Virus record (IMG/VR): IMGVR_UViG_3300042332_000965 | Coordinates: 1 to 64,000 of that record | DNA length: 64,000 nucleotides | DNA from: a virus | Reading direction: 5' to 3' (one strand) | Part shown: piece after piece, positions 8,267-15,509 of the stretch | Numbering within the stretch: the first letter of the stretch is position 1 | How the letters are laid out: each line of letters begins with the position of its first letter | Position numbers and translations under genes: made by a program | Notes under the pieces: generated by a model | Seen by the model: only the letters and a program-made list of their open reading frames with translations | What the model was told of the DNA's origin: nothing | Databases searched by the model: none

Positions 8267-8713
8267 ATGACAACTGCTCTAGCAAACACGATTATCAAAG
8301 ACGGTCACGTCGGTCCTCAGATCGAACGAGTTACCCACTCGGGAACTACGCTCAAGCCCGGTCACTTGGTTGACATCAACTCCAGTAACGCTTTCGTGCC
8401 TGTGGGAACACAAGGTGCGGACTTCCCAACCTGCTTACTTGTCGAAGACAGGTATCAAGGCGATGGTAGCGTTGGTGGTGTAGACCAAGTTTACGCAGTA
8501 GGTGCTCCGGCTGTTGCCGAGTTTCCTCCTGCCGGTGCTTTGCGATATGTTCGCGTACCTAACGGAACCGTTACCGCTCTCGGCTCTAAGTTGATTTACA
8601 ACAACGCTGGCCAACTGATTGTTACTACCGGCTCACCTTTGAAGGTAGTAGCCATCGCTGAAGAAGCTCTGACGGCTTCGGGCGAGCAACTTATCCTTGT
8701 TCGAATCGCTTAA
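8267..8713 (+). CDS. Capsid decoration/stabilising protein candidate
   Basis: 148 residues, beta-rich, with 'GTTLKPGHLVDINSSNAFVPVG' and 'GALRYVRVPNGTVTALGSKL'. Its position directly between protease/scaffold and major capsid, and the 'G.....LKPG..V' pattern, resemble phage head decoration proteins (lambda gpD or DUF2190-like). Family assignment is by pattern only. Confidence 0.65.
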   Translation: MTTALANTIIKDGHVGPQIERVTHSGTTLKPGHLVDINSSNAFVPVGTQGADFPTCLLVEDRYQGDGSVGGVDQVYAVGAPAVAEFPPAGALRYVRVPNGTVTALGSKLIYNNAGQLIVTTGSPLKVVAIAEEALTASGEQLILVRIA

Positions 8714-8733
8714 TCCAGGAAAAACAGATCACT

Positions 8734-9858
8734 ATGACTCAAGACGTTGAAGTAGACTTCATGCAACACACCGGCAGCGGCTTCGAAACAAGCGGCTCGG
8801 TGGCAGCGATTATGGCTAACCCCAACGCTGACTATATGTCCAAGCGACCTTTCCTTTCGGACGATCTTCGAGATCCTCGAAGCTACACTCCGGTATGGAA
8901 TGGTAAGTACGATGCTAACGGTAACCGTGAATACACGGTCCAAGTTAGCAACGCTGGAGCAGTGCTCCGAAAGAACGAATGGGAATTTTTGGATCGCCGA
9001 TTGGTCGAGATTGCTAAGCCTCGCTTGCAACTCATCAACTCGATGCGTGCTGCTGGTTTGGTTGTAAACTTCCCTGAAGCATACAGCCACTCGATCTATC
9101 AGTACGAACGAGTAAGCGATATCGACGGAGCATCCGTCAGCATGTCGCCTAAGACCAAGGGAACGAATGATCGTTCGACGGTCGATTTGGTTAGCGTTCC
9201 ATTGCCTATCATCCACAAGGAATTCTATCTCGAAGCTCGCGAAATCGCTATCGCCCGTAAAACGGGCCAACGGCTTCCAGTTCACTTGCTCGACCTTGCA
9301 GGTCGCCGAGTAGCTGAAACCGCTGAGCAGATGGCTCTCGGAACTTGGGGTACTTTCACCTACGGTGGAGCAACTCTCCACGGTTTGACGAACTTCCCCG
9401 GTCGAAACACCGGAGCGTTCTTGAACCCCACTGTTGCTGGATGGACTCCAGACATGCTGTACAACAGCATTCTGACCATGATTAAGGCAGCCCAAGACGA
9501 CAACCAGTTCGGTCCTTACGATCTGTACTACAGCACCGGTATGATGGTTCCGATGAATCGGATCTTCAGCCAAAACTACGCTGGTGGTTCGGTTCTCGAT
9601 AAGATCCGCACAATGAGCTTGATCTCCAATGTACAGCAACTCGATTACCTATCCGGTAACCAATTGCTCTTGGTACAGCGAGATCAGATGACCGCTTCCT
9701 TGCTCATGGGCATGGATATGCGAGTTGTTCAGTGGCAGACTGACGGTGGCGAATCCATCCACTTCCGAGTGATGATGATGATGACCCCGATCTTCAGAAC
9801 TGACCAACTTGGTCAAAGTGGTATCGTCCACTTCACTGGTAACAACACCACTGTTTAA
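8734..9858 (+). CDS. Major capsid protein
   Basis: 374 residues, expected to form the HK97-fold shell. The call rests on position after protease and decoration genes, size, and sequences such as 'IYQYERVSDIDGASVSMSPKTKG', 'HKEFYLEAREIAIARKTGQRLPVHLLDLAGRRVAETAEQMALG' and a C-terminal 'RTDQLGQSGIVHFTG', which fit the DUF2184-like capsid group that accompanies DUF1073 portals and DUF2213 proteases. It is followed by a strong hairpin terminator, as expected for the most expressed virion gene. Confidence 0.85.
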   Translation: MTQDVEVDFMQHTGSGFETSGSVAAIMANPNADYMSKRPFLSDDLRDPRSYTPVWNGKYDANGNREYTVQVSNAGAVLRKNEWEFLDRRLVEIAKPRLQLINSMRAAGLVVNFPEAYSHSIYQYERVSDIDGASVSMSPKTKGTNDRSTVDLVSVPLPIIHKEFYLEAREIAIARKTGQRLPVHLLDLAGRRVAETAEQMALGTWGTFTYGGATLHGLTNFPGRNTGAFLNPTVAGWTPDMLYNSILTMIKAAQDDNQFGPYDLYYSTGMMVPMNRIFSQNYAGGSVLDKIRTMSLISNVQQLDYLSGNQLLLVQRDQMTASLLMGMDMRVVQWQTDGGESIHFRVMMMMTPIFRTDQLGQSGIVHFTGNNTTV

Positions 9859-9899
9859 TAAAATCAGCGGCTAGCCGCTGAATATGATCCCCTCCCGCC

Positions 9900-9945
9900 A
9901 TACCGCTCATCCTGCTTCACCTCAGGGTGGGCGGTATTTCCTTAA
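9900..9945 (+). terminator. Hairpin terminator after the capsid gene
   Basis: A stem of about 14-15 bp (9900-9914 with 9923-9937, several G-U pairs) is followed by a U-rich tract. A perfect palindrome, CAGCGGCTAGCCGCTG, lies just before it at 9865-9880. It probably trims the capsid transcript while letting some transcription through to the neck genes. Confidence 0.7.
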
Positions 9946-9968
9946 ATAAGGTGTATTTTGAGAAAATT

Positions 9969-10232
9969 ATGGCAAAAGCTAAAGAATCTGTTGACGCTCC
10001 CGTGGTTCCCGAAAGCAGCGAATTGGTCGATCCAGCCGTCACCGTTGCCCCGACCGAAGAACCCAAAGTCGAAGTAGCAGTGGTTAAGGCGTCCAAGCCT
10101 AAATACCGAATCCTTCAAGGCAGTCATTCCGTTTCGGAGTTCATCCGAATCAAGAAAGGTGATGTCATCGAATCTGATGACGACCTCGTAAAATTACATG
10201 GCAAAGAAAAGTTTGAATACGTGGTGGAATAA
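9969..10232 (+). CDS. Small acidic virion-block protein
   Basis: 87 residues, start MAKAKESVDAP. The N-terminal 45 residues are Val/Pro/Glu-rich and probably unstructured; the C-terminal part 'PKYRILQGSHSVSEFIRIKKGDVIESDDDL' looks like a small beta domain of the kind found in head-tail joining accessory proteins. Function unknown. Confidence 0.65.
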   Translation: MAKAKESVDAPVVPESSELVDPAVTVAPTEEPKVEVAVVKASKPKYRILQGSHSVSEFIRIKKGDVIESDDDLVKLHGKEKFEYVVE

Positions 10233-10234
10233 CT

Positions 10235-10516
10235 ATGTTCGGACGAAAAAAGCGTTTATCTCAGCCGCACAAGCGGCTGGCTGTCCAAGTCGCCAAGGAC
10301 AAGTTCCCACTTGCTCAAGGCAACAAAGTCGAATTCGAACGACTGGTTAGGGAAGACCGACGCACTAAAGCTATCGACCCGGCGTTGATTGCTTTGTTCA
10401 TTCAGGTAATCATGGCTGTCTATACCTACTTTATGAACCGACAGGTTCAAGGTAAGCCACTAACATCGCAAAGCGATGATGAAATTTACTTAGCATCTAT
10501 CCGTTTCGAGGACTAA
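10235..10516 (+). CDS. Small protein with one membrane segment
   Basis: 93 residues: a basic N-terminus (MFGRKKRLSQPHKRL), a single hydrophobic helix 'ALIALFIQVIMAVYTYFM' around residues 50-67 and an acidic tail. One of four consecutive small membrane or exported proteins here (10235-12568) that may serve lysis or entry. Confidence 0.65.
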   Translation: MFGRKKRLSQPHKRLAVQVAKDKFPLAQGNKVEFERLVREDRRTKAIDPALIALFIQVIMAVYTYFMNRQVQGKPLTSQSDDEIYLASIRFED

Positions 10517-10517
10517 T

Positions 10518-10838
10518 ATGGACCTACAAACAATCGTAACAGTGATCGGAGCCATTGTAGCAGGCTCCGGTAGTATTTGGGCAGTATGGAGAGCTGTTAA
10601 GAGATTTCTCCCTACCGATGTAAATCGGGACGCTTGGATCGAGGAAGCATTTCGACGCATCCATAAACAAACAATGCCGGGACAGGAGAATGCTCCATCG
10701 GTTCCCGATCGTGCAACTGCGTTGCAATACGTCGAAGCAGTTCTTCGCTATATGGAATCGCAAGGTTCCAAGGAAGGCGTAGACGCCTTGATTAAGGTAA
10801 TGGCTGAGATCGCAAAGCCGACTGTACCAAAGGAGTAG
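10518..10838 (+). CDS. Holin-like or membrane-anchored small protein
   Basis: 106 residues. An N-terminal hydrophobic helix 'IVTVIGAIVAGSGSIWAVW' (about residues 5-24) is followed by a soluble helical domain. The layout fits a type III-like holin or a membrane-anchored accessory protein; no family is certain. Confidence 0.6.
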   Translation: MDLQTIVTVIGAIVAGSGSIWAVWRAVKRFLPTDVNRDAWIEEAFRRIHKQTMPGQENAPSVPDRATALQYVEAVLRYMESQGSKEGVDALIKVMAEIAKPTVPKE

Positions 10839-10842
10839 TCCT

Positions 10843-11226
10843 ATGGACAGCAAAGCTGGCCCTATAGTGGCCATGATCCTAGGGGGCCTTCTGCTTATGG
10901 CGGGGGCCTTTGTTCGCCCGAGCGAACAGCGGGCCGCAGAATCCTTACAAGGTACTCTGCTGATCTGCGTACATGAGAAGCAACGCCCAAGCGTCGATGA
11001 AGTCATAGCTATCAGAGAAGCCAAAGAATTCGTAACTAAGCACGGATTCAAAGGGCATCTAGTCATTGACCAAGACGACGAAAATGCTCAATCGCTGCTG
11101 AAAGCAGCCGAGAGCAAGAAAGTTACGCCTCCGTTCATAGCCGCAGGCGACGTAGTAGACGGAAAGATAACACAACTACGCAAAGTGGTTCCTTGGGCTA
11201 AGGGACTAGAGGATATTTTGAAATGA
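10843..11226 (+). CDS. Membrane-anchored thioredoxin-fold-like protein
   Basis: 127 residues. 'GPIVAMILGGLLLMAGAFV' near the N-terminus is a signal anchor. The exported part 'LLICVHEKQRPSVDEVIAIREAKEFV' through 'VTPPFIAAGDVVDGKITQLR' follows a thioredoxin-like beta-alpha pattern, but no CxxC pair is present, so any redox activity is doubtful. Its stop overlaps the start of the papain-like protease gene. Confidence 0.55.
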   Translation: MDSKAGPIVAMILGGLLLMAGAFVRPSEQRAAESLQGTLLICVHEKQRPSVDEVIAIREAKEFVTKHGFKGHLVIDQDDENAQSLLKAAESKKVTPPFIAAGDVVDGKITQLRKVVPWAKGLEDILK

Positions 11227-12128
11227 GTGAAACAGAAACCTTTCGACTACCAGATGGCGAGGAAGTAGGCACCGGCCTACTCATGCCTACGGCAGACGAG
11301 ATGGAAAACGCTTTGCGTTTCGATGTATACGGTGAAGATCGATTCCTCGATCCTAAGGACATCGAAAGATCTCTCACGGGTGACAAGTATAAGACGTTCC
11401 GCAGGATCCGCTCCAGGTTAATCATCAACCAAGGAACCATCGGAAAGTGCTGCCCTAGTGCTGTCGTTGGTGGCTTCCACAATCGTCGAGATCTCGATGG
11501 TATGGCGGAAATATTCTTAGCCGATAGTCACCTGTACATGAACATCAATCGCGGACGCGATTCAGGTTCGCAGCTAGTCAACGCAATGGAATACAGCACC
11601 GTTAACGGTATTGCTCCAGTGCTGCTTCAAGTCAACGGCCAAGAGCAGAAGTTCCCGCTGACTCTATTCAACCGTAAGCAAGTCAGCCAAGCGTTGCTGA
11701 AAGCAGCCGACGATACAGCTAAGACGTTCCAATCCTTCGAACCCTACAGGGTTCCGGTCAATGACTACCAGACCTTCAAGATTGCAGTGGCGTCGGCCCT
11801 GGCTAGAGACCATCAAATCATAATTGCCGTCCACGCAGGACGATCGTTTACAACCTTGTCCAGAGGCTATGTACAGCAAGCCAAAGGACCAGGAAACCAC
11901 GCTGTGCTACTGCATAGTGCTAAGTGGGTAGGAGGTGAGGATCTAGTCCATCCTGACATACAAAACTCCTGGGGTCCATCAAAGAACGCTCTCCTGGGTC
12001 GCGTAGGCGGTATGGGATGGGGTGAAGATGGCTTCGGACTAATCACGATGAGCAGCTTGTGGCAATGTGCCAAAAACCATGTTTTCTGGGTACTCCCAGG
12101 CTCTAAAGTGAATCCAGGTGCGATATGA
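11223..12128 (+). CDS. Papain-like (C1A) cysteine peptidase
   Basis: 301 residues with all papain landmarks in order: oxyanion Gln70 and Cys76 in NQGTIGKCCPSA (spacing of six, as in papain), His in 'GPGNHAVLLHSAKW' and Asn in 'IQNSWG'. The first papain disulfide cysteine is replaced by Ile73. There is no signal peptide and no clear inhibitory propeptide. Papain-fold enzymes are rare in phage genomes. It lies among membrane and lipoprotein genes in the virion block, so it may act on a host protein layer at entry or lysis, or in virion maturation; the target is unknown. Confidence 0.85.
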   Translation: MSETETFRLPDGEEVGTGLLMPTADEMENALRFDVYGEDRFLDPKDIERSLTGDKYKTFRRIRSRLIINQGTIGKCCPSAVVGGFHNRRDLDGMAEIFLADSHLYMNINRGRDSGSQLVNAMEYSTVNGIAPVLLQVNGQEQKFPLTLFNRKQVSQALLKAADDTAKTFQSFEPYRVPVNDYQTFKIAVASALARDHQIIIAVHAGRSFTTLSRGYVQQAKGPGNHAVLLHSAKWVGGEDLVHPDIQNSWGPSKNALLGRVGGMGWGEDGFGLITMSSLWQCAKNHVFWVLPGSKVNPGAI

Positions 12129-12568
12129 GAATCTGTCTACTTATCCTAGTTTGTTTATCTCTAGGTTGCAAAGCAACCCTAGAAGTTCCCTCGTTCCAGC
12201 CAGCGGTGCTTGATGCTCCTCTGACTATCGAGAGAGACTTTTCGTCCTCAGGTGAATCCGCAGGGAGCGTAGCTCCCGAGGAAGTTGTGGAGCCTGAGCA
12301 AGCTGCTACACCCGTTGTAGAGCCTGATGAGCCTGTTAAGGCTCCAGTAAAGCGTAACACGCTTATCCAGTATACTATCAAGAACTGCCGCTGGTGCTTT
12401 TATGACCGAGAAAAGGTTATTCCCAACTGGGTCAAGAAAGGCTGGAAGTTCCCAGAGCCTGTTGACGAGTCGGCTAATCCTCGGGGTCAATACCCTCGCT
12501 ATGAGATCTACGACGCCAACGGCAATATGACTAAGCACGAAGGCTCCCTAATCAGCTTGAAACCATAA
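12125..12568 (+). CDS. Lipoprotein with C-terminal CxxC domain
   Basis: 147 residues. An N-terminal signal with lipobox LSLGC (Cys15) predicts lipid anchoring. A long acidic Pro/Val/Glu linker leads to a C-terminal domain with 'IKNCRWCFYDREKVIPNWVKKGWKF', a CxxC resembling a thioredoxin or glutaredoxin active site. It overlaps the protease gene by four bases (ATGA) and may support oxidative folding or anchoring at the host envelope. The exact role is not known. Confidence 0.65.
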   Translation: MRICLLILVCLSLGCKATLEVPSFQPAVLDAPLTIERDFSSSGESAGSVAPEEVVEPEQAATPVVEPDEPVKAPVKRNTLIQYTIKNCRWCFYDREKVIPNWVKKGWKFPEPVDESANPRGQYPRYEIYDANGNMTKHEGSLISLKP

Positions 12569-12951
12569 TGGCAATCACCGAAGACGACGTAACCCGAATC
12601 ATTGCTTTCGATACGGACAGGATTCCAGAAGTCCAGCCGTTTATCGACGATGCTGTATTGATGCTAACGAACATCATCGGCACCGCCTTGGATTCAGCTA
12701 CGTTCGATTTGGTTACCCGCTACATGGCAGCCCACTTAATCGCTGTTAGCGATCCTAGGGTTAACATGGAGAAGGTTAAGAGCTTGCAAGTGCGATACGA
12801 CACCAAGCTAGATAGTGGCTTAGGAATCACGCATTTCGGTACGATGGCTATGTCGCTGGATTCCAGTGGCAAGCTGTCCAGATGGAATCGCCAAGTCACC
12901 TCAGGTGAAGGACTCAAGCAGTTCTTCTGGGCAGGAGAGACCGTCGTATAA
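12568..12951 (+). CDS. Head-tail connector (DUF4054-like)
   Basis: 127 residues with 'DVTRIIAFDTDRIPEVQPFIDDAVLMLTNII' and a C-terminal 'DSGLGITHFGTMAMSLDSSGKLSRW', typical of DUF4054 adaptor proteins that dock beneath the portal. The following genes are in the usual neck order, which supports the call. Confidence 0.8.
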   Translation: MAITEDDVTRIIAFDTDRIPEVQPFIDDAVLMLTNIIGTALDSATFDLVTRYMAAHLIAVSDPRVNMEKVKSLQVRYDTKLDSGLGITHFGTMAMSLDSSGKLSRWNRQVTSGEGLKQFFWAGETVV

Positions 12952-13298
12952 TGCAGATCATCAGCAAGGTACAAAGAGACTACTTGATTTACTGGGCATA
13001 CTCCGGAGCTAATCGCTACGGAGAACCTACCTATGCGGCTCCAGTACAGATGAAATGTCGATGGGATGACTGCCGAAAGCAGGTGTTCATGGAAGACGGC
13101 TCGCCTGTTTTCACCAAGATCGAGCTAATAACAGCGACCGCTCTAGCGGTCAAGGGATTGGTTAAGAAAGGGAGGCTGACAGCCTCCATAGACCAAGCAG
13201 TTCCGAAAAACAATGCGGACGTACACGAAATCGTTCAAGCTGAAATAACGCCAATGTTTACCAACAGAACCGTCTACCTATACGAGGCTTACGCATAA
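12951..13298 (+). CDS. Head closure/stopper protein candidate
   Basis: 115 residues, beta-rich, with 'QMKCRWDDCRKQVFMEDG' and a C-terminal 'TNRTVYLYEAYA'. Position between the DUF4054 connector and the gp10-like protein indicates the head closure (stopper) protein of the neck. Its start overlaps the previous stop. Confidence 0.65.
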   Translation: MQIISKVQRDYLIYWAYSGANRYGEPTYAAPVQMKCRWDDCRKQVFMEDGSPVFTKIELITATALAVKGLVKKGRLTASIDQAVPKNNADVHEIVQAEITPMFTNRTVYLYEAYA

Positions 13299-13564
13299 TG
13301 ACCGACCAAACAATGCAATTCATCCTAAACAACGGCGTAGCCGTTGCTACGCTTGTCGCCGTGGGTTTCGGGCTCTATTTGATATGCAAAGCTGCTGTCC
13401 GGGGCTTGGATAAGCTGTTCGTGCACGTTTTGGTGCCGATAAAAGATGCAGTCCTAAAACACCTAGCCGACGTATCAGAGTATCTCCAAAAAACCACCAC
13501 AGCCATCGATTCGCTCCAATGTACATTGGAGAAGATCGACAAAAAGCTACCTGACGGCAAATGA
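13298..13564 (+). CDS. Small membrane protein, BhlA/UviB-like holin candidate
   Basis: 88 residues: 'NNGVAVATLVAVGFGLYLICKAAV' forms one N-terminal membrane helix, followed by a long amphipathic coiled-coil helix ending in 'LEKIDKKLPDGK'. This layout matches BhlA/UviB-type holins, although it sits between neck genes, where it could instead be a virion-associated coil. Assignment tentative. Confidence 0.55.
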   Translation: MTDQTMQFILNNGVAVATLVAVGFGLYLICKAAVRGLDKLFVHVLVPIKDAVLKHLADVSEYLQKTTTAIDSLQCTLEKIDKKLPDGK

Positions 13565-13953
13565 AAATCAAGCTCAAGATAGAAGGTATCCCTAAGCTAG
13601 AAAAGGGGATGAGGACACAGAATAAAGCATACGCTAAGGCGTTTGCTGGTATCCTCCCCACAATAGCTAGGGAGATTCTAGCTGAATCCATACCTATGGC
13701 CCCGATCGACACGGGGGCCTTACGGGCTTCGGGGGATTACTATGTGGAAGGTACCGGCTGGGATGCTGTAGCCGTGGTCGGCTACGGATTTCCAGTATCA
13801 GGGTTTTTCAAGGGTAACGTAGAGCGAAATCCATCAGAATACGCTGTCTATCAGCACGATGAGCCCTACGAACAGAAATATCTGGAATACGCTATCGAAA
13901 ACAAATTCGATGACATCGGCTTTCTATTTTGGCAGGAGATAGCTCGGGCATGA
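13561..13953 (+). CDS. HK97 gp10-like neck protein
   Basis: 130 residues. 'IAREILAESIPMAPIDTGALRASGDYYVEG' is the hallmark 'P.dTG.Lr.S' segment of the HK97 gp10/tail-completion family. It overlaps its neighbours by four bases on both sides. Confidence 0.8.
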   Translation: MKIKLKIEGIPKLEKGMRTQNKAYAKAFAGILPTIAREILAESIPMAPIDTGALRASGDYYVEGTGWDAVAVVGYGFPVSGFFKGNVERNPSEYAVYQHDEPYEQKYLEYAIENKFDDIGFLFWQEIARA

Positions 13954-14366
13954 CAACCACTACAACCCCTGCGCCAATGCTCAGCACGGCTGACCTCATG
14001 GCGACAGTCATCTACTCCAAAGCTACCCAGCTCGGTTTCACCGTGTATGTAAATCACATGCAGGACCAGCCGGATAAAGCCATTCTAGTCCGAGATGTTA
14101 AGGGCAAATTAGACGAACGATCGATGCGTGGAACGCATTCTGGCCGCGATGGGGTAGAGATCCAGGTACGTGCTTATTCGCACGCAGAGGCAGGGAACGT
14201 CCTCCCGGTTCTCTGGGAGGACGTTCTGAAGGGCGTAAATGCAACCTCAGTAGCAGGCAAAATCGTGCAATGCGTCACGAAAGCTAATACAATGGGGTGC
14301 ATGGGTCAAGAACCACAAACCCGCCGATGGCGGTTCATCCAAAGTTTCCTAGTAACGGTAATTTAG
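13950..14366 (+). CDS. Tail terminator-like protein
   Basis: 138 residues, start MTTTTTPAPMLS. The body 'ATVIYSKATQLGFTVYVNHMQDQPDKAILVRD' with a beta-rich C-terminus ending 'RRWRFIQSFLVTV' fits minor tail/tail terminator proteins, and the position directly before the tail tube supports this. It starts with a threonine run like several other virion proteins here. Confidence 0.65.
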   Translation: MTTTTTPAPMLSTADLMATVIYSKATQLGFTVYVNHMQDQPDKAILVRDVKGKLDERSMRGTHSGRDGVEIQVRAYSHAEAGNVLPVLWEDVLKGVNATSVAGKIVQCVTKANTMGCMGQEPQTRRWRFIQSFLVTVI

Positions 14367-14367
14367 T

Positions 14368-14823
14368 ATGTCAAATAGAATTCTACAAAATGGGTTTCGC
14401 ACCCTTATCGCCATCGCAGGCATCACCGCTCAATTCGAGGAAGTTTCGGTAACCCCGATTGGCTACCAAGCAGACGATGCTGTTGAGCAAACTTCTATGC
14501 GTAACAGCAACTGGAGAACTTTCTCCGGTGGGGCCTTGCTAACGGCCACTGAAGTCAATGTCAAGGTCTTTTATGCTCCTGGAGCCCTGGAGCAGATGCG
14601 ACCTATCCTACGAAGCAATCGATTCATCACTTTGACGATGCCGGACGGTGCTATTATCACTTTCTATGCCATCGTCCAGTCGTTCGTTCCTGACGAACAT
14701 ACGATCAACGAAAAACCAACCGCCACTTTAGTTTTGATTCCAAGTAACCTGACGACCAGCAATCCGCCTTCGGAAATCGGTCCTGTTTACGCTACGGGAA
14801 CTACCACTACGGTAGCACCGTAA
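14368..14823 (+). CDS. Tail tube protein candidate
   Basis: 151 residues, beta-rich, lying between the tail terminator and the frameshifted chaperones, the usual place of the tail tube gene. The C-terminus 'YATGTTTTVAP' is a short Thr-rich tail. No sheath gene follows, consistent with a non-contractile tail. Confidence 0.7.
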   Translation: MSNRILQNGFRTLIAIAGITAQFEEVSVTPIGYQADDAVEQTSMRNSNWRTFSGGALLTATEVNVKVFYAPGALEQMRPILRSNRFITLTMPDGAIITFYAIVQSFVPDEHTINEKPTATLVLIPSNLTTSNPPSEIGPVYATGTTTTVAP

Positions 14824-14847
14824 TTCTCTTTTTAGTGCGAGAGGTTT

Positions 14848-15207
14848 ATGTTAAAAGTAAGTGTAAAGACCCGTACCCTTGATGTTGTAATCGAGAACGA
14901 TAACGGAGATGAAGTCAAGTACAAGCTCCGGCAGATGACCGGAGCAGAGGCTGACGAGTACCGTTCCGTTAAAGCCAGTAAGATCGAAGTAGATAAGAAC
15001 GGAGAGTTAGTCCGCATCTTGGACTACACCGGGCAATACATCGATCTACTCACCCGTACTTTAGTGACCGCAGAAGGCAAAGCCGTCCCGGTCACTACGA
15101 TCAACGCTTGGCCAGACGAAGCACTTAAAGAATTATTCCGAGAATCGGCTAAGCTCAATCGGCTTTCCGACACCGAAGACGAGGAACTCGACCCAAAAAA
15201 GTCCTAA
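14848..15207 (+). CDS. Tail assembly chaperone (gpG-like)
   Basis: 119 residues, with 'VKYKLRQMTGAEADEYRSVKASK' typical of tail chaperones preceding tape measures. The last codons before the stop, CCA AAA AAG TCC, contain a perfect A-AAA-AAG slippery heptamer, so a fraction of ribosomes should shift -1 to make a longer gpGT-like product. It chaperones the tape measure during tail assembly. Confidence 0.8.
   Translation: MLKVSVKTRTLDVVIENDNGDEVKYKLRQMTGAEADEYRSVKASKIEVDKNGELVRILDYTGQYIDLLTRTLVTAEGKAVPVTTINAWPDEALKELFRESAKLNRLSDTEDEELDPKKS
15195..15201 (+). other. Programmed -1 frameshift site
   Basis: The heptamer A AAA AAG is in the correct phase relative to the upstream gene (CCA AAA AAG), two codons before its stop. 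After a -1 slip, reading continues as GTC CTA ACG GAC, open to 15509. This is the classical arrangement for the G/GT tail chaperone pair. Confidence 0.85.
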
Positions 15208-15509
15208 CGGACGAAGAATACCTCTGGTTCCACTTAGCACATGAGCTAGGCTTGCCGTTACAGGTCGTCAAGGCATATACGCCGATCGACGAATTCGAAA
15301 AGTGGCAAGCCTATTTCTTTATGCGAAAGAACAAACGAGAGAAAATAGACTACTACTTAGCGGGTATTTCCCACATCATAGCTTGTAGTATGGGTGGATC
15401 TAAGAGCAAACTCGAAGACCATTTAATCACCTTTACCAACGAACAAAGCTACAATCCAGACGCAAGCAAGAATGCTTGGTTTACTGCCTTAGGAATTAAC
15501 CCACAATGA
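15202..15509 (+). CDS. gpT-like extension of the tail chaperone, made by -1 frameshift
   Basis: The -1 frame is open from before the slippery site and reads VLTDEEYLWFHLAHELGLPL onward with no good start codon or ribosome site of its own. The extension is about 102 residues, with 'EFEKWQAYFFMRKNKREKIDYYLAGI' and a C-terminal 'NAWFTALGINPQ', similar to gpT domains that bind the tape measure. A TTG at 15252 is only a nominal start. It ends overlapping the tape measure ATG. Confidence 0.8.

Noticed and set aside
8710-9639. 309-residue reverse frame opposite the capsid gene
   Set aside because: It is a shadow of the capsid gene; no ribosome site and no domain.
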